A stretch of DNA of 64,000 nucleotides from Bradyrhizobium sp. MOS002 (GTDB taxonomy: Bacteria > Pseudomonadota > Alphaproteobacteria > Rhizobiales > Xanthobacteraceae). The first letter of the stretch is position 1. Each line of letters starts with the position of its first letter. Made by a program: the position numbers and the translations under genes. The notes under the pieces were generated by a model that ran no database searches, was not told the origin of the DNA, and saw only the letters and a list, made by a program, of their open reading frames with translations. The stretch is from positions 62,001 through 126,000 of the forward strand of contig NZ_PYFX01000013.1 of NCBI RefSeq assembly GCF_003020115.1, in the 5' to 3' direction. Positions 33,920 to 42,347 of the stretch are shown piece after piece.

Positions 33920-34645
33920 TTGTGCAATCTCTACTCCATCACCACCAACCAGGCGGCCATCACGGCGCTGTTCCGGATCGCCAACCAGTATATCGGCAAC
34001 CTCGCTCCCATGCCTGGCGTGTTTCCGGATTACGCGGCGCCGATCGTGCGGACCGGCGCCGAGGGCCGCGAACTCGCGACCGCGCGCTGGGGTATGCCGT
34101 CGTCGTCCAAAGCGCTGATGGACGCCACCAAGAAGCGCGCCGAGAAGCTGCAGGCCAAGGGCAAGACCGTCGACTTCAAGGAATTGCTCCGGATGGAGCC
34201 GGATTCTGGAACGACCAACATCCGTAATGTGAAAAGCAAACACTGGACGCGCTGGCTCGGCGTCGAAAATCGCTGCGTGGTGCCGTTCAACTCGTTCAGC
34301 GAGTTCAACAAGGCCGAGGGCGGCGACATCTGGTTCGCGATCGACGAGACCCGACCGCTCGTCTGCTTCGCCGGCATCTGGACCAACTGGACGTCGGTCA
34401 GGAAGGTCAAGGAAGGCGAGACCACCAACGACCTCTACGCGTTTTTGACGACGGAGCCGAACGCCGAGGTCGGAGCCATCCACCCGAAGGCAATGCCGGT
34501 GATCCTCACGACGCCGGAAGAGGTCGAGACCTGGATGACCGCGCCTCCGGACGAGGCGCTGAAGCTGCAGCGGCCGCTCCCGGATGGGGCGCTCCGGATC
34601 GTCGCCCGCGGCGTCAAGGAAGATACCCCGGCTTCGCCTTCCTGA
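33920..34645 (+). CDS. SOS-response-associated peptidase, HMCES/YedK-type DNA-protein crosslink factor
   Basis: A 241-residue SRAP-domain protein. The family works by removing Met1 so that Cys2 bonds covalently to abasic sites in single-stranded DNA. Here translation must start at TTG 33920-33922 to place Cys at position 2 (MCNLYS), and the preceding stop is two bases upstream. Other SRAP features are NRCVVPFNSFSEFN, where the Glu matches the catalytic one, and AIHPKAMPVIL with the conserved His. Third gene of the operon behind the LexA box at 33021, so damage-inducible. Confidence 0.93.
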   Translation: MCNLYSITTNQAAITALFRIANQYIGNLAPMPGVFPDYAAPIVRTGAEGRELATARWGMPSSSKALMDATKKRAEKLQAKGKTVDFKELLRMEPDSGTTNIRNVKSKHWTRWLGVENRCVVPFNSFSEFNKAEGGDIWFAIDETRPLVCFAGIWTNWTSVRKVKEGETTNDLYAFLTTEPNAEVGAIHPKAMPVILTTPEEVETWMTAPPDEALKLQRPLPDGALRIVARGVKEDTPASPS

Positions 34646-34720
34646 CTTCGCGGACACCGAGCGGTCGGCGACCAGGAGAGGCGCAGCCCGTCGAGGCGCT
34701 TGACTTCACCCATGCTATTC

Positions 34721-34735
34721 GAACAAAAATAGAAC
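34721..34735 (+). promoter_or_regulatory. LexA box (GAAC-N7-GAAC)
   Basis: GAACAAAAATAGAAC is a perfect LexA operator, read in the opposite sense to the one at 33021. It lies 26 bases upstream of the nuclease-fusion gene and is absent from the end of the SRAP gene, so it should control the nuclease separately. Confidence 0.87.
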
Positions 34736-34761
34736 AAACGATTCCTGCCGCGAAGGTCCGC

Positions 34762-36915
34762 TTGGCCAAACTGCCGCAACTGCCCGTCTATTATTATCTC
34801 GACCATTTCGCCGAAATGCTCGAGTTCGTGCAGCGAACGTACGAACTCGTGCTTGGCCCAGATCATCACGCTTTCATAGCGCGCTTCGAGGGCCTTTCGA
34901 GAGATGCCCGATGCCTGTTGATCCGCATGATCAACCGGAGTGGTGCGATATTCAATCGGTCCCTGTTCGAGTACCCCGAGATCGACGATATCGAGCAGGC
35001 GACGTCGGATCTGATGATGGTCGGTCATGCCCGGGTGATCGGTGAAGTCGACTATGCCGGGTTCGTCGCGTGTCTTCCCAAGGATGTCCTCTTCACGGGG
35101 GCACAGGCGGCTGGGCGCAAAGACGTCCGCAAGTCTTGGGCCAAAGCCAAGTTCATCGACTATTATCTCGAGCAGATCCCCTTCTCGACGGCCGCGCAGC
35201 ACTGCGGTGCCCGAAGATTCATCGCTCTCGACGGCACACCGCCCATCGAATTCCTGCTCTATCTGTACTTCGGCAAGACCGAGGTGAACCTCAAGAACTT
35301 CGCGCTGCGGGACCTGGGTATCCTCCGCACCAATCGCGAGACCGCGTTCAGCGCACGCTTCACCGATGCCGAGGAGGCGTTTGCTTCGTTCCACTACAGC
35401 CAGATTCTTCACAGCCTTGAGCAAGGATCGGAGACTGCCCACAGGCGGGCCGCCATCGACGTGCTGTCCGGGCCTGCCTGCGAGACACAGTACGCCAAGG
35501 ACCTCCGCAGCCGAGCGGCTCATCAGACCGGACTTTTCTTCGAGAAAGCGGGCGAGAGCGATCTTGCCCGTCAGCTCTACCGCGCGGGGTGCTCGCCGGA
35601 CTGCAACGAGCGTCTGGTCCGCCTGCTTTACAACACCGGGGATCGCACCGGAGCCGAAGAGCTGCTGCAGCGGATGATCGATGATCCCGCCAGCGACGGG
35701 GAGCACGTTTTCGCAACGGACTTTTACGCTCGCAAGTTCGGAGGGAGGCGCACAGGCGTCTACACCGAACTGCTGCGGTCCGGGCGAACGATCACCGTCG
35801 ACGATACCCATCGGGGCAATCCAGAAGCAGGCGTCGCCGGCGTTCTGCGGCGCGAGGGCACCAAGGTTTTCTTCACCGAGAATGTGCTGTGGCACACCCT
35901 GTTCGGCCTTCTCTTCTGGGACGAGCTCTTCGAGAGCACCCGGATGCCCAGCGGGTTCGACTGGCTACCCCATTGCCTGAAAGACCGCAGCTTCCGGCGG
36001 CTCTTCGCCGTGACGATCGACGAGAAGCTGGCCGCCATTGCGTCCGGAGCTTCTCTTCCGTTGATCCTCCGCACCGTCGCAGCAAAATGGGGCCGCCCGA
36101 ATGGGATCTTCAGTTGGGATCACGTGCAAGTGGAGGCGCTCCGCGCGCTGCTCGAAGGATTCGATCCAAGTGCCATAGCCAGCATCGTCCGCAGCATGTG
36201 CGACGATTTCCGCGGCATGCGGGACGGTTTCCCCGACCTGATGCTGGTGCAGGACGGTAAAGCGTCCTTCATGGAGGTCAAGGCCGAGGGGGACGTGATC
36301 CGTCGCAACCAGCTGACCCGTCTCCGCCAGCTCGACGCCGCCGGGATCATCGCCGAGATCGGTCGGGTGGATTATCGTTTCGATCCCGAGCAGGACTACG
36401 TGGTGGTCGATATCGAGACGACCGGCTCCTGGTCGAATGGCGATCGCATCACCGAGATCGGCGCGGTGAAGGTTCGCAACCACTGTGTCGTCGACGAGTG
36501 GCATTCTCTCATCAATCCTCAGCGTTCCATTCCTGCAAAGATCGTTCAACTGACCGGCATCACGAACGAAATGGTTCGGGACGCACCTGTGTTCGCGGAG
36601 GTAGCGGGCCGATTCATGGAGTTCATGGGGGACGGCATTTTCGTCGCCCATAATGTGAGCTTCGACTACGGTTTCATGACCTACGAATTCGAAAGGATCG
36701 CGCGGCGCTTCAGATTTCCCAAGCTCTGCACGTGCGCCGGAATGCGACGGCGCTATCCGGGACACAAGTCCTACGGACTTGGGAAACTTTGCGAGATATA
36801 TGGCATCTCGCTCGACAATCATCATCGAGCCTTATGCGATGCACGGGCTTCGGCGCAGCTGTTGAATCTCATCAACAAGAAGCGGAGCGAAGAGGGGTAC
36901 CGCGAGGCAGCGTAG
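34762..36915 (+). CDS. FAN1-like VRR-NUC nuclease fused to DEDDh 3'-5' exonuclease
   Basis: A 717-residue two-enzyme protein. The N-terminus LPVYYYLDHFAEMLEFVQ and a long helical, TPR-like middle are typical of bacterial FAN1-like nucleases. The VRR-NUC core is GFPDLMLVQDGKASFMEVKA (about residues 489-508), followed by NQLTRLRQLDAAG. From about 545 a DnaQ/epsilon-type exonuclease follows: VVVDIETTGS (Exo I), FVAHNVSFDYGFM (Exo II) and HHRALCDARAS (Exo III, DEDDh). FAN1 cuts branched and crosslinked DNA. Start is TTG at 34762 with GAAGG six bases upstream; no closer ATG exists. The LexA box in front makes it an SOS gene. Confidence 0.88.
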   Translation: MAKLPQLPVYYYLDHFAEMLEFVQRTYELVLGPDHHAFIARFEGLSRDARCLLIRMINRSGAIFNRSLFEYPEIDDIEQATSDLMMVGHARVIGEVDYAGFVACLPKDVLFTGAQAAGRKDVRKSWAKAKFIDYYLEQIPFSTAAQHCGARRFIALDGTPPIEFLLYLYFGKTEVNLKNFALRDLGILRTNRETAFSARFTDAEEAFASFHYSQILHSLEQGSETAHRRAAIDVLSGPACETQYAKDLRSRAAHQTGLFFEKAGESDLARQLYRAGCSPDCNERLVRLLYNTGDRTGAEELLQRMIDDPASDGEHVFATDFYARKFGGRRTGVYTELLRSGRTITVDDTHRGNPEAGVAGVLRREGTKVFFTENVLWHTLFGLLFWDELFESTRMPSGFDWLPHCLKDRSFRRLFAVTIDEKLAAIASGASLPLILRTVAAKWGRPNGIFSWDHVQVEALRALLEGFDPSAIASIVRSMCDDFRGMRDGFPDLMLVQDGKASFMEVKAEGDVIRRNQLTRLRQLDAAGIIAEIGRVDYRFDPEQDYVVVDIETTGSWSNGDRITEIGAVKVRNHCVVDEWHSLINPQRSIPAKIVQLTGITNEMVRDAPVFAEVAGRFMEFMGDGIFVAHNVSFDYGFMTYEFERIARRFRFPKLCTCAGMRRRYPGHKSYGLGKLCEIYGISLDNHHRALCDARASAQLLNLINKKRSEEGYREAA

Positions 36916-36998
36916 CAATTCATAACCGAGCAGTTGCCTGGACTGCGGCCGCCTCTGAGAATTCTAAAGCTTCGGGCCGAGTTCCACTGCGATCACGT

Positions 36999-37018
36999 TA
37001 TTTCGGATAAACGAAATA
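36999..37018. promoter_or_regulatory. Inverted repeat TATTTCG-N6-CGAAATA
   Basis: A perfect seven-base inverted repeat with a six-base spacer, 70 bases upstream of the small membrane protein gene at 37089. Its size and symmetry fit an operator for a dimeric regulator; the regulator is unknown. Confidence 0.45.
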
Positions 37019-37088
37019 TCACTTGCGCCGTCGGGCAAAACAGTGGTTCATAAGGCGCTGGTCCTACCAAGACGAAGGAGCCAGCCCG

Positions 37089-37313
37089 ATGGCAAATGAG
37101 GTCGAGACGTCCTCGGAACTGTCCAAGATTGCAAAATTGAATGGTGACTTCCGAAGGAACTACGGCACGCTCATCGGAGCGGTTTTGTATCTCCGCACCG
37201 TGAGCGCCGCCCGCCGAAGCCCTTGGCTTTGGGCCGGCCTGATTTCGATCGCTCTTTCGACGGTACTGAGCTGGTTGGGGCGGCACGGTTGGTTTTTGCC
37301 AGCGTTGCCTTGA
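37089..37313 (+). CDS. Small membrane protein, hypothetical
   Basis: A 74-residue protein. A polar N-terminal half with helix-like ELSKIAKLNGDFRRNYG is followed by one hydrophobic segment, WLWAGLISIALSTVLSWLG. ATG at 37089 has AAGGAG at good distance. It overlaps the 3' end of the serine recombinase gene by 143 bases in antiparallel orientation, which is unusual; one of the two ends may not be what the reading frames suggest. No family recognised. Confidence 0.5.
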   Translation: MANEVETSSELSKIAKLNGDFRRNYGTLIGAVLYLRTVSAARRSPWLWAGLISIALSTVLSWLGRHGWFLPALP

Positions 37314-38862
37314 TGGCGCCGAACAATGCCCCCTTTTCCTCGTAAAGCGCGCCCTGGCGTCGACGAAGAGAATCAGATGAGAGCCAGACGTAGCGTCCTG
37401 ACCTCAAGGGGGCAGGTAACAGCACGTAGTCCTCGATCTCCCGATTCGCCGCATCCAACCGCATCACGGCAAGCAGGCCCGATGAGATCTGCCTACGGTA
37501 GGCTTTCCATTGCGCCGCGTGGTCCTTTCCACGATGCGCCAGTCGTCGCGCGACGAGAAACGAAACCACGCGCGCACCTCCGACATCAAGCCCTATGCCG
37601 TCCGGAACAAGATCAGCCTGGAGGCCAAGTTCCGTTCGCAGCGACGCCGCGAGTTCGGTCGCATGCCTCGATTGTTCGGCGGCCCAAAAATCCCGGGTAT
37701 CGATCCAGTCGCAGTCGCGGGGCGACACATATCCGATCAGCGCATAGGCCTTCCGCAGCGAACCAAAGTGCTTCACGTACGAGGAGACGTGATTGAGACC
37801 CAGCGTCGTATTGATGATGTGCGAGTTGAGTTTACCCCGCCGGCGGAGCGTGAGACGAAGGCGCAGCAGCATCTCTTCTTCCGGAATCTCCACGCGGCGC
37901 TCGGCCAGCAGCTTCTGCGCGCGAGCGAAGATGCCTTGGTCCACGATAGGCTCGATCGCCGCAGCGCCCCGGACCCAAGCGTTATCCGGATTCTTGACCA
38001 GCTTCTGGCCCAAGCGTCTTGAAGTGCGATTGTAGACGGTCTTGCCGATGTAGTTCTCGTTCCCGAGAATGGTGGGTATCATGCCGTCGGTCCAGGGCCG
38101 ACCGTTGTGATTGGCGATGCCCGCGTCGTTCAGTTGGCGACTGATGTCGCTGTAGGATTGCCGGCAGTTGACGAACTGATCGAAAATTTCCCGGATCACA
38201 GCGGCCTCTTCGGCTGAGCCGTGCTGCAGCCGAACGCGATCCGATTGCAGAGCCTTGAACTGCCCCTTTGCGAGAAGGGCCTTCGGATGCTCGCTTTCGT
38301 CGACCATCAAGCGTCGGAGGCCGTAGCCTACGGGAGCGCCAACGCGATATCCAAGGCTTGCGACCCGACAGTGTCCGGCGTGCACCTTTACGGAGAGCTC
38401 CCGGCTCCACTCGGCGGCCATGCCGCGCTTCAGGCTTTTCGCGATGCCGGAAACAAAGGTGCCGTCGTTCTTGAATATCTCCGCGCAGTATTCGACCTGG
38501 ACGCCGTTCCGCTTGCACAGGAATTCGTAGTAGGCACTCTCGTCGACATCCTGGAACCGGCCCCAGCGACTGACGTCGTAGACGAGAATGTGGTAGAAGT
38601 CGGCTCGGCCCGACTGAACATCTTCGATCAGTTCGATGAGACCTGGACGCCCCTTGATCCGGAGGCCGCTGCGGCCCTCGTCGCGATAGGTGCGCACAAT
38701 CGTGAGCGTGTTCGTCTCGGCATAGGCGGCGATGGCCGCTATCTGATTCGCGATCGAGTAGCGCTGGAGCTCTCTCGACATTCGAACGTACTGCGCAGCA
38801 CCGCGCGCCCGGGTCCGCCTCGCCAAGCTTGTCCCTTTCGGAACAACGAGCCAGTTACCCAT
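37171..38862 (-). CDS. Large serine recombinase (resolvase/invertase type)
   Basis: A 563-residue site-specific recombinase. The catalytic domain has QYVRMSRELQRYSIANQ with Ser29, and YDVSRWGRFQDVDES with the conserved arginines. A recombinase domain follows (about residues 200-300, LGYRVGAPVGYGLRR and NDAGIANHNGRPWT), then a zinc-beta-ribbon-like region without obvious cysteines. ATG at 38862 has a perfect AGGAGG. Large serine recombinases move phages, integrative elements or cassettes. No phage or conjugation genes lie beside it; it may be a stand-alone rhizobial type. Confidence 0.88.
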   Translation of the reverse strand: MGNWLVVPKGTSLARRTRARGAAQYVRMSRELQRYSIANQIAAIAAYAETNTLTIVRTYRDEGRSGLRIKGRPGLIELIEDVQSGRADFYHILVYDVSRWGRFQDVDESAYYEFLCKRNGVQVEYCAEIFKNDGTFVSGIAKSLKRGMAAEWSRELSVKVHAGHCRVASLGYRVGAPVGYGLRRLMVDESEHPKALLAKGQFKALQSDRVRLQHGSAEEAAVIREIFDQFVNCRQSYSDISRQLNDAGIANHNGRPWTDGMIPTILGNENYIGKTVYNRTSRRLGQKLVKNPDNAWVRGAAAIEPIVDQGIFARAQKLLAERRVEIPEEEMLLRLRLTLRRRGKLNSHIINTTLGLNHVSSYVKHFGSLRKAYALIGYVSPRDCDWIDTRDFWAAEQSRHATELAASLRTELGLQADLVPDGIGLDVGGARVVSFLVARRLAHRGKDHAAQWKAYRRQISSGLLAVMRLDAANREIEDYVLLPAPLRSGRYVWLSSDSLRRRQGALYEEKGALFGAIKATLAKTNRAAPTSSVPSKERSKSGRPKAKGFGGRRSRCGDTKPLR

Positions 38863-39062
38863 GCACCCCTCCTGCCACTTCGGAGGTACCCGCGAATGCA
38901 AATACACCTTCCGCGGTCGGGATGGCAATGCCGAACAGCCTGCAGGGCACCGCGGAACACGGGGATAAACCTCAACCCTGCCGATTGCGAATCCCTGCTG
39001 CGTGCTAACCGCCCGGAACGAGAAGACGGGCGAAAGGATTCGTCCGGCGGGAGTTGATCTCA

Positions 39063-39326
39063 ATGCTGATGACGAAGGAAAGACGGCCGGCGATCCGAAC
39101 GCTGCGCGGATGGGCGCTCAGCGTGCTGCATGGGGCGGGCGCCATCCACGAATGCGAGGAGCATGGTTGGGCGAAGGACCGCGCCGACCCTCACGCCCGC
39201 GAGCACGCCTTGGATATCGCCAGGCAGGAGCCGCCGGACAGCTTGTCTCCGGATCAGGCTGTCGCCGAGCTGCGCGGAATGCTGGATTCGATCGGCGACA
39301 CCTGCCCTGAATGCCCGCCCGACTGA
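39063..39326 (+). CDS. Small conserved rhizobial hypothetical protein
   Basis: An 87-residue protein: TLRGWALSVLHGAGAIHECE, HGWAKDRADPHAREHALDIA, then DSIGDTCPECPPD. The pattern is familiar from many Bradyrhizobium genomes as hypothetical. The terminal CPEC may bind metal. ATG at 39063 is the likely start; an in-frame TTG lies three codons upstream. Divergent from the recombinase. Confidence 0.7.
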   Translation: MLMTKERRPAIRTLRGWALSVLHGAGAIHECEEHGWAKDRADPHAREHALDIARQEPPDSLSPDQAVAELRGMLDSIGDTCPECPPD

Positions 39327-39438
39327 ACCGCACGGACGAATCACGGCCCGATCCCGCCGTGCTCAAGCTCTACTGGGTCGCTAACTTTGTTGATCTCCGG
39401 CTGCAGCGGCCTCACCCGAGCGCGAACTGAAGTCTCGA

Positions 39439-40140
39439 TCAGATCCTGTGCAGGAGCTTCATCTCGGCCGCCAGCTGGAAACTTCGTTTTCCGGCCAGCG
39501 CCGTCGCCTCCCAAATCGCGCCGTTGGCCCCGCAGCTGCCCGAAAAGCCAATGCCCACTTCGTACCCGCCGAAGATCGCGTCGCGAGCCGCCGTGTGTTC
39601 CTGGTTGACGATTTCACCGCGCCAGCGGTTATCCGCAGAGGAGTAAGAGCCGAGATAGTAGAAGAAGGCGTCTCCGCCCAGCATGCGGCCTTCCTCCAGC
39701 AGCATCACACCGGTCAGTCCGCCGTCAATCCCATCGAGCGCGCGGATGCGCAGCCCGTAAAGGCCATTCGGGATGCCGCCGTTGCCGACCTTTCCTGGCG
39801 GCGGCAATGACTCCTCATCCAAGCTGGTCATCACGGCATGCATCACTTGATCTGGGAGCCGGACCGGAGAGGCGTCGAAGTGGTAGGAATCGCCAACCGC
39901 GCGGCCGCGCAGGATCAGCTCGTCATCGTCCGCACCATAGAGCTGCCGCACCTCGGGATTCATGGCATGGCGCTGTCCGGCGACGCGACCGACGATCACG
40001 CCGTCGATCTCTTCGTAGCTTCCGACGTGGGCGAAAGCCGAGTTTCCCCCCAGCATACGGCCACCGCGCACATGCATGACGCTACGGTTCAGCACGGGGC
40101 CAGCGCGATACTCGCATTTGTACAACCCGTCGAACAACAC
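39439..40140 (-). CDS. Tandem GrlR-like domain protein
   Basis: A 233-residue protein made of two similar halves. Each begins with a Gly-Leu-Tyr strand (GLYKCEY, GLYGLRIR) and continues with GRMLGG.-.F..(H/Y).GSY and a glycine-rich end, the pattern of GrlR, the beta-barrel negative regulator of type III secretion in attaching-and-effacing E. coli. Rhizobial members are widespread and uncharacterised. Start is GTG at 40138-40140, with GAGGGTAGG upstream, a palindrome and a TATAAT box (40149-40169), so it has its own promoter. The two halves likely fold as a fused dimer. Confidence 0.78.
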   Translation of the reverse strand: MLFDGLYKCEYRAGPVLNRSVMHVRGGRMLGGNSAFAHVGSYEEIDGVIVGRVAGQRHAMNPEVRQLYGADDDELILRGRAVGDSYHFDASPVRLPDQVMHAVMTSLDEESLPPPGKVGNGGIPNGLYGLRIRALDGIDGGLTGVMLLEEGRMLGGDAFFYYLGSYSSADNRWRGEIVNQEHTAARDAIFGGYEVGIGFSGSCGANGAIWEATALAGKRSFQLAAEMKLLHRI

Positions 40141-40148
40141 CCTACCCT

Positions 40149-40169
40149 CGCTACGCGTAGCGTATTATA
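40149..40169 (-). promoter_or_regulatory. Promoter and palindrome of the GrlR-like gene
   Basis: On the minus strand a consensus TATAAT (40164-40169) is followed by the perfect 14-base palindrome CGCTACGCGTAGCG (40149-40162), then the ribosome site and GTG start. The palindrome would overlap the transcription start, a classical operator position. Confidence 0.55.
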
Positions 40170-40265
40170 GCCGGTCAGATGGTACGCGGAAAGGCGACTC
40201 GGTAAATCAAGAGTAAGCCGCCGCCTCGAGGCTCGCGTCTGATCATGACCTTCCGCCATGGGGGC

Positions 40266-40928
40266 TCATCTTGCGAGGAGCGAATCCCCGAAGCAGGCAA
40301 GCAGGGCGGCCGGGCCGGGGTATACCTGGACGCATCCAGCCTGCCTCAGCGAACTCTCTGTGAAGCCGCCGCACAGCACGCCGACGATCGCGATCTTCGC
40401 TTTGCTTGCTGCTTCGGCGTCGTATGGCGTGTCACCGATCGCCACCGCATCGTGGCCTTCGACCCCAAGCTTCTTCAGGACCGCTTCGAAGATGTCGGGA
40501 GCCGGCTTCGATTCCTCGACGTCGTCCGACGAGGTCGTCACGTCGACCAGGTCGCCGATGCCCGCGATCTCTAGATATTTGGAAAGTTCATCCTTCTTGG
40601 CGGAGGAGGCGACGGCAATCCGGACGCCGGCATCCCTCACGCGCCGCAACAGATCGGGGACCGCCGAAAATGGGCGAACCAGCGGCAGATACTGGGACTT
40701 GAAGTGGTTGCTGCGCCATTCCTCCATCTCCTTGCCGTGGTCCCGCTGGGCTTCTTCGGACAGGAAGTGCGGAACCAGCTTGTCGCCCCCCTTGCCAATC
40801 TGGCCTCTCGCCTGCTTGAAGGTGACATCGTGGCCGAATTTCACCATCGCTTCGTGCCAGGCGAGGGCGTGGAGATCGACCGAATCCAAGAGCGTCCCAT
40901 CCACGTCGAAAATTGCAGCTTTGGTCAA
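40266..40928 (-). CDS. HAD-superfamily hydrolase (phosphoglycolate-phosphatase-like)
   Basis: A 220-residue HAD phosphatase. Motif I is FDVDGTLLDS, motif II is AVASS, motif III lysine lies near SKPAPDIF and motif IV is IGDTPYDAEAA. The cap is helical as in phosphoglycolate phosphatase and beta-phosphoglucomutase. Start is TTG at 40926-40928 with GGAGG nine bases upstream. It is one base after the 111-residue protein gene and so belongs to the Ku operon. Substrate unknown. Confidence 0.88.
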   Translation of the reverse strand: MTKAAIFDVDGTLLDSVDLHALAWHEAMVKFGHDVTFKQARGQIGKGGDKLVPHFLSEEAQRDHGKEMEEWRSNHFKSQYLPLVRPFSAVPDLLRRVRDAGVRIAVASSAKKDELSKYLEIAGIGDLVDVTTSSDDVEESKPAPDIFEAVLKKLGVEGHDAVAIGDTPYDAEAASKAKIAIVGVLCGGFTESSLRQAGCVQVYPGPAALLACFGDSLLAR

Positions 40929-40929
40929 T

Positions 40930-41265
40930 TCAGGATCCTCCCGAGCGTGAGCGACGGATCTTCGCGTACCAATCGGCGTAGGTCGTGTTCTTGGCCATGT
41001 GCCGGTTGAGATCCGGTGCGCCGTCTTCCCACCAGACGGGGCCTCTCTCACCGAGCTCGCGTTTTGCCTTGTCCACTGCCTTATGCGCAGCGGCCTCCGC
41101 CTCGGGGTCTGCGTTCCGCTTGGCGTCGCGGACCGCGCGACGGGCCTTCATCAGATGGCCGACGAGACCGGTCCGCTCCGCTTCACCGAGGGCAGGGTTG
41201 GCCATGCGCCACAACCTGCCACGGACGACGAAGTAGCGACCGTCGGGCGTCACCGGATACTTCAC
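40930..41265 (-). CDS. Small conserved rhizobial protein downstream of Ku
   Basis: A 111-residue basic protein starting KYPVTPDGRYFVVRGRLWRM, with a Lys/Arg/Ala-rich middle helix and RGPVWWEDGAPDLNRHMAKN toward the end. I know homologues as hypothetical proteins in Rhizobiales, often near Ku or LigD genes; no function is established. Start is GTG at 41263-41265, five bases after the Ku stop. Cotranscribed with Ku and the HAD gene. Confidence 0.75.
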   Translation of the reverse strand: MKYPVTPDGRYFVVRGRLWRMANPALGEAERTGLVGHLMKARRAVRDAKRNADPEAEAAAHKAVDKAKRELGERGPVWWEDGAPDLNRHMAKNTTYADWYAKIRRSRSGGS

Positions 41266-41270
41266 GTTAC

Positions 41271-42200
41271 TCAGGCCGACTTGCGCCGCGCCCCTGATGC
41301 CGGCTTCTTCGCCGCCGCTTCCTTAGCCGGCTTCTTACCGGCAATCGGCATCAGCATCTCTTTCTGAGCCGCCGCAGCTTTCTTCGTCTTCTTGGCAGGC
41401 TTTTTCGGAGCCTCGGTCTTGGCTGCTGCGCCGCCGACGCTCTTGCGTAGCGCGTCCATCAGATCGACGACGTTCTCGCCGCGCTGGCGCTCCTTCAGCG
41501 TAATCGGCTTGCCGGCACGCTTCTGGTTGATGAGATCGACCAGGGCGGTTTCGTACTGGTCTTCGAACTTGTTGGGTTCGAAATTGCCGGCCTTCTGCTC
41601 GACGATATGCCGGGCGAGATCGAGCATGTCCTTAGTGACTTTGACGTCCTGGATCTCGTCGAACTATTCGGCCGGATCGCGGACTTCGTACGGGTAGCGC
41701 AGCAGCGTTCCCATAAGCCCCTTGTCGAGCGGCTCCAGCGCGACGATGTGCTCGCGGTTGGTCAACACCACGCGCCCGATCGCGACCTTGTCCATCTCGC
41801 GGATCGTCTCCCGGATCACCGCGAAGGCATCGTGACCGACCTTGCCGTCTGGACGCAGGTAGTAGGGGCGGATCAGGTAGCGCGGATCGATGTCGCTTCG
41901 ATCGACGAACTCGTCGATCTCGATGGTCCGGGTCGATTCCAGCGCGACGTTCTCTAGCTCCTCCTTGGTGACCTCGATGAACGTATCGGTGTCGACCTTG
42001 TAGCCCTTGACGATGTCCTCGTTGGGCACCTCGTCGCCCGTGTCGGCGTCGACCTTGAGATACTTGATGCGGTGGCCGGTCTGCCGGTTGAGCTGGTTGA
42101 ACGAGATCTTCTCGCTCTCCGACGTCGCCGGGTAGAGCGCCACGGGGCACGTCACGAGCGAGAGACGCAGAAATCCCTTCCAGTTTGCGCGGGGGGCCAT
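41271..42200 (-). pseudogene. ku: Ku protein interrupted by one amber codon
   Basis: A 309-codon Ku gene for non-homologous end joining, read from ATG 42198-42200 (MAPRANWKGFLRLSLVTCPV). The Ku core is clear: NQLNRQTGHRIKYLKVDADT, EEIDEF-like EIDEFVDRSDIDPRYLI, and TKDMLDLARHIVEQK. Codon 179 is TAG (41664-41666), between PYEVRDPAE and FDEIQDVKVTK, with the same frame open on both sides; a Tyr codon is expected there. The Lys/Ala-rich DNA-binding tail is intact. Read as it stands it gives a 178-residue fragment lacking the end of the core. It is a recent null, a suppressed codon, or a sequencing error. Confidence 0.88.
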
Positions 42201-42347
42201 GGGTACGCAACGCTCCAGGTACGAGGACTCAGACTCAAGACGAACAGGCTCGGCCGGTTCCGACAAGCCGTCCGCCTGTCCCCAAGATTCATCCAAAGGC
42301 CGTCGTTGCACCACGGGAATTTGGGAGAGCGCCTCTTGACTTTCTGA

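Noticed and set aside
38821..38960. Two GAAC sites upstream of the serine recombinase as a possible LexA box
   Set aside because: GAAC at 38934 and 38953 have the wrong spacing; the operator needs exactly seven bases between.
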